Origin: DASSKK01 sp035690495
Lineage (GTDB): Bacteria > Actinomycetota > Actinomycetes > Propionibacteriales > Nocardioidaceae
Reading direction: 5' to 3'
Assembly: GCA_035690495.1 (NCBI GenBank)
Contig: DASSKK010000099.1
Location: forward strand, 1 to 54,246
DNA: 54,246 nucleotides
In this document: positions 8,477 to 16,482 of the stretch, in pieces
Layout: each line of letters opens with the position of its first letter
Numbering within the stretch: position 1 is the stretch's first letter
Made by a program: the position numbers and the translations under genes
Notes under the pieces: model-generated
What the model saw: the letters and a program-made list of their open reading frames with translations, nothing else
Databases searched by the model: none
What the model was told of the DNA's origin: nothing

Positions 8477-8499
8477 GCCGATCCCGGTCGTGCCGGCGG

Positions 8500-9300
8500 T
8501 CATCCCATGATGGTGGTGAGCCTCCCGAGCCTTTCGATCTCCACATCGAGCACGTCGCCGGGCGCGAGGAAACGCGGCGGCGACATCGCCATCCCCACTC
8601 CGGGCGGGGTACCGGTCGCGATGCAGTCGCCTGGTTCCAGGGTCAGCGTCTGGCTGATGATGCTCACCAGCTCCGCGACCCCGAACACCATCTGCGCGGT
8701 GCTCGACTTCTGGACCGGCGAGCCGTTCAGCCGGCAGCAGATGGCGAGGTCCTGCGGGTCCCCGACCTCGTCACGGGTGACCAGCTCCGGCCCCATCGGC
8801 AGGAACCCGTCGATCGCCTTGCCGCGCGTCCACTGCCCGCCGCGGCGCTGCAGGTCGCGTGCCGAGAGGTCGTTGAGACAGGTGTACCCGGCGACGTGGC
8901 CCAGGGCGTCCTCCGGCGCGACCTTGCTGGTCCGGCTGCCGATGATCACCCCGAGCTCGGCCTCCCAGTCCGCCTCGGAGGTGAGGGCCGGCAGCGCGAC
9001 GACCGCCCGGTCCCCGACCACAGAGTTGGCGAACTTGGCGAACAGCACCGGCTCCTCCGGGATCGGCTTCCCGGTCTCGGCGGCGTGGTCGCGATAGTTG
9101 AGCCCGACGCAGACGATCTTCCCCGGTCTCGGGACCGGCGCCCGCAGCCGCATCTGGCCGTACGGCGTCGGGGATCCGTCCTGCGCGGGCTCCTCGCCGG
9201 CGAGGTAGGCGACGATGTCACGCCCCATCGGGACGACGACGCTTTCCCCGTCCCGGTCCACCACCCGGCCGAACCCACCCTCGAAGCTCACCAGTCGCAT
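8500..9300 (-). CDS. Fumarylacetoacetate hydrolase-family protein 1
   Basis: A 266-residue single-domain FAA-fold enzyme. Visible hallmarks are GLNYRDHAAE, the metal-binding DWEAELGVIIG, LNDLSARDLQ and GDCIATGTPPGVG. The family hydrolyses C-C bonds of acylpyruvates, decarboxylates or isomerises 2-oxo acids, or hydrates 2-oxopentenoates, using Mg2+. ATG 9300 is chosen over the in-frame GTG at 9309 because AAGGAG is correctly spaced only for the ATG. It is the last gene of the operon that begins with the Gfo/Idh/MocA gene at 12603. Two further FAA paralogues lie at 41.2 and 43.1 kb. Confidence 0.88.
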   Translation of the reverse strand: MRLVSFEGGFGRVVDRDGESVVVPMGRDIVAYLAGEEPAQDGSPTPYGQMRLRAPVPRPGKIVCVGLNYRDHAAETGKPIPEEPVLFAKFANSVVGDRAVVALPALTSEADWEAELGVIIGSRTSKVAPEDALGHVAGYTCLNDLSARDLQRRGGQWTRGKAIDGFLPMGPELVTRDEVGDPQDLAICCRLNGSPVQKSSTAQMVFGVAELVSIISQTLTLEPGDCIATGTPPGVGMAMSPPRFLAPGDVLDVEIERLGRLTTIMG

Positions 9301-9354
9301 GCGCGACACTCCTTCCGCGTTCGGGGAGCGCTCGGCTCCCGACTCCTCGGCTTC

Positions 9355-9726
9355 TCACGTCCGCAGCTCGGCGTCCATCTCCTCGATGTTGTCGCCCAGG
9401 TCCGGGTGCGGGAAGAAGCAGACCAGGCGCATCGGTTCGGCGCTCGTGCACACGGTGGCGTGGGGCACGCCGGGCTCGACGAGCACCACGTCGCCAGGCG
9501 CGACCGAGGTGGACCGTTCCCCTTCCCAGACCCGGCCCCGGCCAGCTGCGACGTACACCACCTCGCAGCTGTGCGGGTGTCGGTGCGGCGTGCGGGGCCC
9601 CGGCGGGATCTCCACCACCCGTAGGCTCACCCCTGCCGCTCTCCCCAGGGCGGCGGGCAGCGGGTTGGCCGAGGTCCGTCCTGGAAGCTCGACGGAGGGA
9701 GCGTCGGCGGCGCGGATCACGGGCAT
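9355..9726 (-). CDS. Cupin-domain protein
   Basis: A 123-residue single cupin. The metal-binding motif is intact: PHRHPHSCEVVYV (HxH, then Glu four residues on) followed by glycine, and the second motif ends PGVPHATVC with its histidine. Small cupins of this type act as isomerases, dioxygenases or ligand-binding partners. ATG 9726 gives a complete cupin; the frame is open further upstream but lacks coding character. It lies between the FAA hydrolase and the creatininase-fold gene in the same operon. Its job could be a metal-dependent isomerisation of an open-chain intermediate, which is inference. Confidence 0.8.
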   Translation of the reverse strand: MPVIRAADAPSVELPGRTSANPLPAALGRAAGVSLRVVEIPPGPRTPHRHPHSCEVVYVAAGRGRVWEGERSTSVAPGDVVLVEPGVPHATVCTSAEPMRLVCFFPHPDLGDNIEEMDAELRT

Positions 9727-9757
9727 GGGCACACCAGCTGAGCGCCCAGACACCCGG

Positions 9758-10516
9758 TCACCCGCGACTCCGGTGCGCGGCCACCACCGACTCGGCAAGC
9801 CGGACGACCTCGTTCGCCACGTCGTCGACGAACGTTCCGGCACGATCGGTGCTCGCCCAGGTCGGATCGCCGTACCAGCCGGCGTCGGCGAGCTCCGAGA
9901 CGTCGGTGACGAAGCCGTAGACCTCCGGGGAGCGGCGCATCGCATCGAGCTCGTGGGCGCCTTCGGGACGCGTCGGCTCGCCGGCGCGCTCCACCTTGAC
10001 CAGCTCCTTGTCTTGTGCCAGCACGGCGAGAGTCTCGATCCCGCCGCCGTGCGTGAGCTCGCCTCCCTCGGGTCGGTAGATGCGTTGTGCGGTGTAGCAC
10101 GCCTGGGCAGCCACGAAGACCACCTTGTGCCGGTCCTGCAGCTCGGTGGCCACCCGGTTCATCGACGAGATGTTGCCCTCGTGCCAGTTGACCAGCACGA
10201 CGGTCCGCACTCCGGCCGCGATCAGCTCGGCGCACACGTCGGTGAGCAGCGCCTCGAACGTCTCGGGCCGAAGGCTCACCGTGCCGGGGTGCCCGGCGTG
10301 GATGGGCGAGACGCCGTACGGCGAGAACGGCACGTACACCGCGTCCATCCGCTCCGCCACTCCGCGGGCGATCAGCTTGGCAGCGAACGTGTCCGTGCCG
10401 TTCGGAAGGTGCGGGCCGTGCTGCTCGATGCTGCCGACCGGGATCACCGCGGTCTGCGAGCGTTGCACCGCCTCGTGCGCCTCAGGACTGGTCATCGTGC
10501 TCAGGTCGTGGATCAC
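9758..10516 (-). CDS. Creatininase-fold hydrolase
   Basis: A 252-residue member of the creatininase family. Metal-site residues are visible: Glu31 and His33 in GSIEQHGPH, Asp42 in NGTDT, His112, and the His156/Glu161 motif (LTHGGGIET) equivalent to HAGExETS. The usual NGHGGN is NWHEGN here, so the active site is altered. Besides creatininase the family includes formamidopyrimidine hydrolases, MftE, and ring-opening 3-dehydro-scyllo-inosose hydrolase. The last is attractive because of the neighbouring Gfo/Idh/MocA dehydrogenase, but is only a possibility. GTG 10516 overlaps the upstream stop as GTGA, with GGAGGAG before it; the frame upstream of that lies inside the next gene. Confidence 0.8.
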   Translation of the reverse strand: MIHDLSTMTSPEAHEAVQRSQTAVIPVGSIEQHGPHLPNGTDTFAAKLIARGVAERMDAVYVPFSPYGVSPIHAGHPGTVSLRPETFEALLTDVCAELIAAGVRTVVLVNWHEGNISSMNRVATELQDRHKVVFVAAQACYTAQRIYRPEGGELTHGGGIETLAVLAQDKELVKVERAGEPTRPEGAHELDAMRRSPEVYGFVTDVSELADAGWYGDPTWASTDRAGTFVDDVANEVVRLAESVVAAHRSRG

Positions 10517-11517
10517 GCCTCGGCTCCTCCTTCCACTACGGGGTCGGCCAGTCGCTCCCCGCGGAGCAGGCGGGCCGCGTCCGCGGCCGCCTTCCGACGC
10601 ATGTCGGCCTCGGACTCCTCGGTGTACCAAGCCATGTGCGGCGTGAATAGCACCTTCTCGGAAACGTCGTCGAGCACGGCCAGGTCCGGCGGCTCGCTCG
10701 GGTACACGTCCAGTGCCGCACGTGCCGGCGCGCCACGCCGCAGTGCCGGCACCAGCGCGGTGAGGTCGACCAGCGACCCGCGGGCGGTGTTGACCAGTAC
10801 GCTCCCGGGCCGCATCTTCTCGAGGGCGCCCGCGTCGATGATAGGTCTGCCGTCCTGGCTCCCCGGCGCGTGCAGCAGCACGACATCGCTGACCGCGAGC
10901 AGCTCGCCGAGGTCCACGGCCTGGACATGGTCCTCCGGCGGGACGTCGACGTAGGTGTCGTGGGCGCACACGCGCATCCCCAGTCCCCGCAGGTAGGTCG
11001 CGGACTGCCTGCCGATGCGTCCGTAACCCACCACGCCGGCGGTTAGACGGCTCGGCTCGTGCAACGGCCGGAACTGACCGAAACCCCAGGAGCCAGCACG
11101 CACAGCCCGGTCCACCTCTACGAGCCGGCGCAACTGCGCGACCGCCATGGACACGGCATGGAAGGCAACCGACTCGGTGCCGTAGTCAGAGACCCTGGCC
11201 ACGGAGATTCCCAGCCGCCGCGCCGTCAGCAAGTCGACCGAGTCGGTGCCGACGCCGTAGCGCACGATGCCGCGGCAGGAGAGCGCCGCGAGCACGGTCT
11301 CGTCGAACCGGGGACGGGAACCGGCAAGGATCACCTCGGCGTCGCCAGCGACCTCCAGGATCTCCTCCGGCGAGTCCCCTTCACCCGAAACCATCTCCAC
11401 CCCGAGCGCCGCGAGCTGGTGCTCCTCGATGGAGAAGTCCGGGTACCGGGTCCCGAGGATAGCCACCCGGCGGGGCGCATGCTCCCCGCCGGCCGGTCGC
11501 TGCGCCTGACGCGTCAT
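10513..11517 (-). CDS. D-isomer 2-hydroxyacid dehydrogenase
   Basis: A 334-residue NAD-dependent oxidoreductase with the complete family pattern: the Rossmann motif GYGRIGR (164-170), Arg246 in NTARGSLVD, Glu275 in DVYPSEPP and catalytic His294 in FTPHMAWY. It would interconvert a 2-oxo acid and a D-2-hydroxy acid. It resembles the phosphoglycerate dehydrogenase/CtBP branch in length and in the HMAWY ending. It lies between the Gfo/Idh/MocA oxidoreductase (15-base gap) and the creatininase-fold gene (4-base overlap). It may also feed the UxaA-type hydro-lyase encoded downstream, which acts on 2-hydroxy acids (inference). Confidence 0.88.
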   Translation of the reverse strand: MTRQAQRPAGGEHAPRRVAILGTRYPDFSIEEHQLAALGVEMVSGEGDSPEEILEVAGDAEVILAGSRPRFDETVLAALSCRGIVRYGVGTDSVDLLTARRLGISVARVSDYGTESVAFHAVSMAVAQLRRLVEVDRAVRAGSWGFGQFRPLHEPSRLTAGVVGYGRIGRQSATYLRGLGMRVCAHDTYVDVPPEDHVQAVDLGELLAVSDVVLLHAPGSQDGRPIIDAGALEKMRPGSVLVNTARGSLVDLTALVPALRRGAPARAALDVYPSEPPDLAVLDDVSEKVLFTPHMAWYTEESEADMRRKAAADAARLLRGERLADPVVEGGAEA

Positions 11518-11532
11518 CGGTTCACCCCCGGG

Positions 11533-12603
11533 TCAGCGTGCCGTCGCCGTTGCCGTCTCCAGCACCTCCGCGACCTGCACCGCCTCGCCGTTCCGCTCCG
11601 AGGAGCGGATCGACGCGTGCACCACGGCGAGCGCGGCGATGGCCTCGGCCGGCCCGACCTCGACAGAGGCCTCGCCCCGAATCGCGAGGGCGAACTCCTC
11701 CAGCTGCTCTCGGTACATGTCGGTCCGGGGCACCTCGACCCGCGTGCGCTCGGTCTTGCCGTAGGACTCCTCATGGTTCTGCGAGTGCAGGACCGTGTAA
11801 TCGTCGACGAAGTTGCCCTCGGTCCAGTGCTTGAAGTCGAGGTCGTAGCGGAGATTGGCCTTCGTCCCCTGCAGGTTGATCGAGTACACGCTCGGCGACG
11901 CCCAGCCGGTCCCGATGTAGCCCAGCGCACCGGACTCGAACTCGCAGATCGCCATCACGGCGTCGGGGATGTTGGCCTTGCTCACCACACGACGGCTGTG
12001 GCAGGACACCGAGGCGACGGGGCCGAGCAGGTACTGCAGGTTGTCGGCGTGGTGGATGCCCAGCTGCACCATCGCGCCCCCGGGTGCCTTGGTCGTCGCC
12101 CGCCAGGAGTCGGCGGTGAGCTCCAGACCTCGCTCGTTGGAAAAGTTTGCCTCGGCGAGCGACACCTGGCCTACCAGGCCCTTGTCGAGCCACCGCTTCA
12201 TCTCGCGGGAGCCGCCGAGACGCCGGGCGCTGTGCCCGACGGCCAGCACCTGTCCGGTGGATTCGGCGGCCGCACCGATCGCGAGCCCGTCCTCCATCGT
12301 CCCCGCGATGGGCTTCTCCGTGTACAGCGCCTTGCCCGCCTCCAGCGCCCGCACGATCAGGTCGCGGTGGGTGTCGTTGGGCGTGGCGAGCACGATGCCC
12401 TCCACCTCCGGGTCCGCGAGCAACTCCTCGTAGGACCCGGCGCTCCGTGCGATGCCGAACTCCTCCTGGAAAGCGTGACGTTTGGCCTCGTCCCTGCTGA
12501 AGCAGCTGACGAGCTCGACCTGCGTCCCCCTTCCGATCGCGTTGGCCAGGACGCGTGCCCATCGCCCCGTTCCTGCCGATGCCAGCCGGACCTTCTCCAC
12601 CAC
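11533..12603 (-). CDS. Gfo/Idh/MocA-family oxidoreductase
   Basis: A 356-residue NAD(P)-dependent dehydrogenase: Rossmann domain 1-120, with the family's EKP motif at 96-98 (YTEKPIAG), then the C-terminal alpha/beta substrate domain that includes GGAMVQLGIHHADN. Members oxidise sugars, inositols and cyclic polyols at a hydroxyl, and some act on other ring compounds. GTG 12603 is preceded by TAGGGG. First gene of a five-gene operon running to 8500; its promoter carries one of the recurrent LacI-type operators. With a creatininase-fold hydrolase, cupin and FAA enzyme behind it, a cyclic polyol or carbohydrate-like substrate is possible. Confidence 0.87.
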   Translation of the reverse strand: MVEKVRLASAGTGRWARVLANAIGRGTQVELVSCFSRDEAKRHAFQEEFGIARSAGSYEELLADPEVEGIVLATPNDTHRDLIVRALEAGKALYTEKPIAGTMEDGLAIGAAAESTGQVLAVGHSARRLGGSREMKRWLDKGLVGQVSLAEANFSNERGLELTADSWRATTKAPGGAMVQLGIHHADNLQYLLGPVASVSCHSRRVVSKANIPDAVMAICEFESGALGYIGTGWASPSVYSINLQGTKANLRYDLDFKHWTEGNFVDDYTVLHSQNHEESYGKTERTRVEVPRTDMYREQLEEFALAIRGEASVEVGPAEAIAALAVVHASIRSSERNGEAVQVAEVLETATATAR

Positions 12604-12623
12604 TCAACACCCCTACGTCGTTC

Positions 12624-12670
12624 TGCAAAGGATTGCATCGGACGCTAGCGAATGGGCCCCTCCAAGTCAA
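12624..12670 (-). promoter_or_regulatory. Promoter with LacI-type operator for oxidoreductase operon
   Basis: Minus-strand TTGACT (12670-12665), a 17-base spacer and TAGCGT (12647-12642) form a good promoter. Four bases beyond the -10 lies TGCAAAGGATTGCA (12624-12637), an inverted repeat whose outer TGCAA/TTGCA arms match the other operators; its centre differs at one base. Confidence 0.6.
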
Positions 12671-12784
12671 TGGGCGATGTCCGAGCTGCCTCGCCCGACC
12701 GGGGTAGTCACGCCGGTGATCATTGGCGATCGTCCGGCTACTCGTGGGGGTAGACATGATCGGTCCCTCGGTGACAGGCTCGCT

Positions 12785-12796
12785 GAGAACGATTGC
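12785..12796 (+). promoter_or_regulatory. Weak LacI-type operator before FAD oxidoreductase
   Basis: GAGAACGATTGC keeps the right arm ACGATTGC of the operator but loses two left-arm bases. It lies 41 bases before the chosen GTG start. No convincing -35/-10 pair was found on the plus strand in 12604-12836. The remaining sequence there, apart from the minus-strand promoter, shows nothing I can identify. Confidence 0.25.
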
Positions 12797-12836
12797 GATC
12801 ATGAGGAAGAGTCATCGACGAGACCGGAGCGTGACC

Positions 12837-14417
12837 GTGACCACGACCCCCTCGGGGGCAGACCCCGTGAGCCTGCCCAACACCGTGGACGTGGTGGTGG
12901 TCGGCGCCGGCCACAACGGCCTGGTCTGCGCCGGGTATCTCGTCGCCGCTGGGCTCGAGGTCCTGGTCCTCGAGGCGGGATCATTGGTGGGCGGCAACAC
13001 GCGGACCGAGGAGCTCACCCTGCCCGGGTTCGCCCACGACTCCTGCTCCAGTGCGCATGTCCTGATCCAATCCAACCCGCTGCTGCGAGACGACGAGCTC
13101 GGCCTGCTCTCCGGGCACGGACTGGAGTACGCGTCCACGGACCCTGCGGTGGTGATGCCCCAGTCCGACGGCGACACGCTGGTGATGCATCCGGACCTCG
13201 ACGCGACGGTCGCGGAACTGGCTCGCTGGTCGCACGACGACGCAGAGCAGTTCCGGCAGATGATCGAGGAGTGGACCAGCGGACTGGCCGCCGTCCACGG
13301 CCGTTGGGGCTCCGGCCTCGACCTAGGCGACTCCGAGGTCGTCAAGCGCTACCTCACAGTCCGGCGGCGCAGCGCGTGGGACGTGGTCCACGAACGCTTC
13401 GCCCACCCGACGATCAGGTCATTCATGCTCTGGCTGGCGATGGCCACCATCCAGGACCCCCGCAGGCCGGGAACCGGGGTGCTGCCGTCGTCGTTGAGCG
13501 CCGGTCGGCTGAGGTTCGGCTGGTCGACCCCGATCGGAGGCTCTGGCGCCCTCCCCGAGACGCTGGTCCGGCAGATCACCGGACACGGCGGCCACGTCGT
13601 CTGCTCCGCGTCCGTGGCCGCTCTCGAGGTGTCCGGCGGTCGTGCCAGTGCCGTACGCACCGAGGACGGCCGGCGGGTGCAGGTCCGCAAGGCGGTGGTG
13701 TCGAGCGCGCACCTGACCCGGCTAGCGGGGATGCTCGAGGGCACGCGGCCTCCGGATGACCTGGTCGCCGCCCGGGACAGCTGGCAGCCCGGCCTCAGCG
13801 TGTTCGCCGTCCACGCCGCGCTGCGCGGGGACCTGGCCTACCGCTCGGAGGCGGGGCCGGTCCGCTCGGTTGCCGCCGGGTTCGGGACGCCGAGCGGAAT
13901 CGTCGCGCAGATCGATGCCGCGCACCGCGGGGAGGTCGACGCGCGCGACCCCTGGGTGCTGGTGGTGAACCAGACCGTGGTGGACCCCGGCCGGGTGTCC
14001 GGCGGAGGCGGAACCTTCAAGATCCTCACGGTGGCGCCGTACGAGCTCGCCGACGGCCTCGAGTGGGAAGAGGCCAGGGACGAGTACGCCGAGGCCCTCG
14101 TCGACCTGGTCCGGGCCAGGACTTTGGGCCTGGAGCCCGAGGACATCCTGGCGATCCGCGCGGAGTCTCCCGTGGACGTGGCGGGTCACAATCCGCACAA
14201 CCTCGGCGGGTCCTGCCACGGCGGCGAGTTCGTCGCACCCGACGGCGGGATCATCCCGGGATGGCCAAGGTACGACACCGGCCTGCCTGGCCTGTTCCTC
14301 ACCGGTGCCACCACTCACCCGGGCGGGTCAGTGTCCGGACGGCCCGGACGCAACGCGGCACGTACGGTGCTCACTAGCCTCGGCCTCGACCCTCTTTCCG
14401 TGATGGGCGAGGAGTAG
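12837..14417 (+). CDS. FAD-dependent oxidoreductase, phytoene desaturase-like (PYROXD2 type)
   Basis: A 526-residue flavoprotein. The N-terminal dinucleotide-binding motif VVVVGAGHNGLVCAGYL lies about residues 17-33, followed by an acidic strand end (VLVLEAG) and the ADP-contacting GGNTRTEE. The C-terminal FAD motif is visible as PGLFLTGATTHPGGSVSG. It belongs to the CrtI/PYROXD2-like group of NAD(P)/FAD amine-oxidase-fold proteins, many with unknown substrates. GTG 12837 is chosen because GGAG lies 8 bases upstream; ATG 12801 is in frame but lacks a ribosome site. There is no carotenoid gene nearby, so a desaturase or oxidase role in catabolism is more likely. Monocistronic and divergent from the Gfo operon. 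Confidence 0.8.
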   Translation: MTTTPSGADPVSLPNTVDVVVVGAGHNGLVCAGYLVAAGLEVLVLEAGSLVGGNTRTEELTLPGFAHDSCSSAHVLIQSNPLLRDDELGLLSGHGLEYASTDPAVVMPQSDGDTLVMHPDLDATVAELARWSHDDAEQFRQMIEEWTSGLAAVHGRWGSGLDLGDSEVVKRYLTVRRRSAWDVVHERFAHPTIRSFMLWLAMATIQDPRRPGTGVLPSSLSAGRLRFGWSTPIGGSGALPETLVRQITGHGGHVVCSASVAALEVSGGRASAVRTEDGRRVQVRKAVVSSAHLTRLAGMLEGTRPPDDLVAARDSWQPGLSVFAVHAALRGDLAYRSEAGPVRSVAAGFGTPSGIVAQIDAAHRGEVDARDPWVLVVNQTVVDPGRVSGGGGTFKILTVAPYELADGLEWEEARDEYAEALVDLVRARTLGLEPEDILAIRAESPVDVAGHNPHNLGGSCHGGEFVAPDGGIIPGWPRYDTGLPGLFLTGATTHPGGSVSGRPGRNAARTVLTSLGLDPLSVMGEE

Positions 14418-14441
14418 CGGGCTGCTTTGGGCAGTCTCAGC

Positions 14442-15551
14442 TCACAAGGCGCTCGCTCCGCGCAATCTGCGTGTCAGCCAGTCAGCGGTGTACGGCCGGT
14501 GCCACGGTGCGACGTTTGCGCAGCCGTGGTTTCCGTCCTCGAGCATCAGCAGCTCGGTCGGGCCCCCCGCGGCCTCTATGAGCATCTCTGCCTGTCGCGA
14601 GGGGATCAGCCGGTCGAGGCGTCCGAAGACGACGAGGAGAGGTGCTTTGATCGCTGCTGCGTCGTCGGCGAGTGTCAGGGTCTGCGCGATCTTCCGCGCA
14701 TCGACCGGATCAGCGGCCCCAGAGCGGACCTGGAAGGTGTTCCGAGTCAGCTCGGGCAGGTCGTCCCAGCATGCACCGAAGTCGAAGGGACCCGCCAGGG
14801 AGACACAGGCCCGGACACGGTCGCCCAGGACAGCCGCGACGCGGGGTGCGTAGTAGCCGCCCAAGCTGACTCCCCACACGGCCAGCCGGTCGACGTCGAC
14901 CTCCGGCCGTCGAGCCAGTGCGGCTAGGAGCGCCTCGGCCGGTGCGCTCCAGTCCGCGCGGATGGGAAGGTCGTACTCCGCTTCGCCCTGGCCCGGCCCA
15001 TCGACGCTGAAGGTGGCGAGCCCCCGCACCAGCAGGGTGTCCTCCGTGGATCGCAACTCCTCCTTGGTGGAGTCCAGACCCGGCATCAGCAGAACCGTCG
15101 GGTGGGGTCCTGGGCCGGGTGGGCAGCGCAGTACGCCGACCAGACGGGCTCCCTCGAACGGGATCTCGACCCGCGTGCCTGGTGGGTCCAGGTGCGGCAG
15201 CGCGTCGGTCAGACATCTGACCGCATGCGCGTGAGCGGTGCGCATCTGGTCGAGATCCTCGACGAAGACGAACTTCCCGAAGTGGTAGTAGACCGCTGCC
15301 CTGGCGAGGTGCTCTCCGGCGGAACGGTGCCGGTTGTCGGCGAGGGCAGTGCGGCCAAGCGCTTCGTGCCGGGCTGCCATCGTCGACCAGGCGCAGCACC
15401 ACTCGCCCCAGCTCGCGAGGCCACCGGTGACGGAGGCGAAGTCTGCCGGCGTCACTCCGTTGGCGGTGAACCTCGGGCCCCAGTGCGCAATGGCGGACGC
15501 GACCTTCGCATCCCGATCGACCGAGGTCGCCTCCGCTGTGTCCGGCGGCAT
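14442..15551 (-). CDS. Alpha/beta hydrolase, DHPON-hydrolase/FrsA-like 1
   Basis: A 369-residue serine hydrolase of the 2,6-dihydroxypseudooxynicotine hydrolase type, with a helical N-terminal cap domain (about 1-120) in front of the alpha/beta core. The triad is visible: Ser229 in GVSLGGYYA, Asp313 in FGRLDRLIP and His342 in DGNHGCAN. The oxyanion/cap motif DGPGQGE is also present. The archetype cleaves a C-C bond in nicotine breakdown in Arthrobacter; other relatives act on esters or amides. ATG 15551 starts one base after the permease stop, with GGAGGG upstream, so it is the last gene of the importer operon. It probably acts on the imported compound. Confidence 0.85.
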   Translation of the reverse strand: MPPDTAEATSVDRDAKVASAIAHWGPRFTANGVTPADFASVTGGLASWGEWCCAWSTMAARHEALGRTALADNRHRSAGEHLARAAVYYHFGKFVFVEDLDQMRTAHAHAVRCLTDALPHLDPPGTRVEIPFEGARLVGVLRCPPGPGPHPTVLLMPGLDSTKEELRSTEDTLLVRGLATFSVDGPGQGEAEYDLPIRADWSAPAEALLAALARRPEVDVDRLAVWGVSLGGYYAPRVAAVLGDRVRACVSLAGPFDFGACWDDLPELTRNTFQVRSGAADPVDARKIAQTLTLADDAAAIKAPLLVVFGRLDRLIPSRQAEMLIEAAGGPTELLMLEDGNHGCANVAPWHRPYTADWLTRRLRGASAL

Positions 15552-15552
15552 C

Positions 15553-16482
15553 TCATCTGCCCTCCGTCCTGGGGTCCAGCACGTCACGCAGGCCGTCACC
15601 CACCAGGCTGAAGGAAAGTGCCCACAGGAAGATCATCAGGCCGGAGAAGGTCGAGGTCCACCACCAGCCGGCCGTGATGCCCTCCTGGCCGACGCTCACC
15701 AGTCGCCCCCACTCCGCAAGGCCTGCCTGGGACAGACCCAGGAAACTCAAGGTGGCGCCGAGGAGAACCACATGTCCCATGTCGAGCGTTGCCTGGACGG
15801 CTATCGGAGTCATTGAGTTCGGCAGGATGTCGCGCCGCACGATGTTGAGGCGTGAGTCCCCGATGGACCTTGCGGCACGTACATAGCCTTCCTCCCGGAC
15901 CTGGATGATCCGGCTGCGGGCGATCCGTGCGTACCGGGGCCAGATGACCACGGCGAGCGCGAGGATGATGTTCTTGAAGGACGGTCCCAGCACCGCGGCG
16001 ATCGTCAGAGGGAAGATCAGCTCCGGCACCGAGAGGAAGACGTCCGCGATGCGCATCAGCACGCCGTCGATCTTGCCGCCGCTCATGCCCGCCACGCTGC
16101 CGACGATGAGCCCGATCAGGGTAGCGATGCCGACCACGAGGAAGGACAGCAGCAACGACAGCCGGGAGCCCCAAACGATTCCGTAGAGCACGTCGCCACC
16201 CAGCGAGTTCGTGCCCAGGAGATGCCCTGGCGTGCCCGGTGGCATGTGGACCACTGCGAAGTCACGCGGCATCTGGTAGGAACCGGTCGGGTTCACCGGG
16301 ACCAGGGCGGGCGCGAACACCGCCATCAGCAGCATCAGGACGATGACGCCCGTCCCGATCGCGGTGGTCGGGTTGCGGAGCACCGCTCCGGCGATCGAGG
16401 CGACCCGGCGCCCCCGTACGACGAATGCGTAGCCACGCCTCGGCGCCGGCTGACGCGCGGCGGTTGTGACGAGACCGGTCAC
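15553..16482 (-). CDS. Peptide-type ABC transporter permease (DppC-like)
   Basis: A 309-residue inner-membrane permease with an N-terminal segment about 25-50, a periplasmic loop containing GHLLGTNSLGGDVLYGIVWG (the DppC/OppC HPLGTDxxGRD-type motif) and the EAA-type loop ARSIGDSRLNIVRRDILPN. About six membrane helices. GTG 16482 is chosen because it overlaps the DppB stop as GTGA and follows AGGGGG. It partners the DppB-like permease, the Tat-lipoprotein binding protein and the ATPases at 19.6-22.3 kb. The cargo is not necessarily a peptide: this family also carries opines, nickel, sugars and small polar metabolites. Confidence 0.88.
   Translation of the reverse strand: MTGLVTTAARQPAPRRGYAFVVRGRRVASIAGAVLRNPTTAIGTGVIVLMLLMAVFAPALVPVNPTGSYQMPRDFAVVHMPPGTPGHLLGTNSLGGDVLYGIVWGSRLSLLLSFLVVGIATLIGLIVGSVAGMSGGKIDGVLMRIADVFLSVPELIFPLTIAAVLGPSFKNIILALAVVIWPRYARIARSRIIQVREEGYVRAARSIGDSRLNIVRRDILPNSMTPIAVQATLDMGHVVLLGATLSFLGLSQAGLAEWGRLVSVGQEGITAGWWWTSTFSGLMIFLWALSFSLVGDGLRDVLDPRTEGR

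Noticed and set aside
12837..14417. Carotenoid biosynthesis desaturase
   Set aside because: CrtI-like FAD motifs are present, but there are no crtB/crtE-type neighbours and the gene is next to catabolic operons.
16172..16181. CAAACGATTC, a near match to the LacI-type operator
   Set aside because: It lies in the middle of the DppC-like coding region with no promoter near and is one mismatch away; one such hit is expected by chance.
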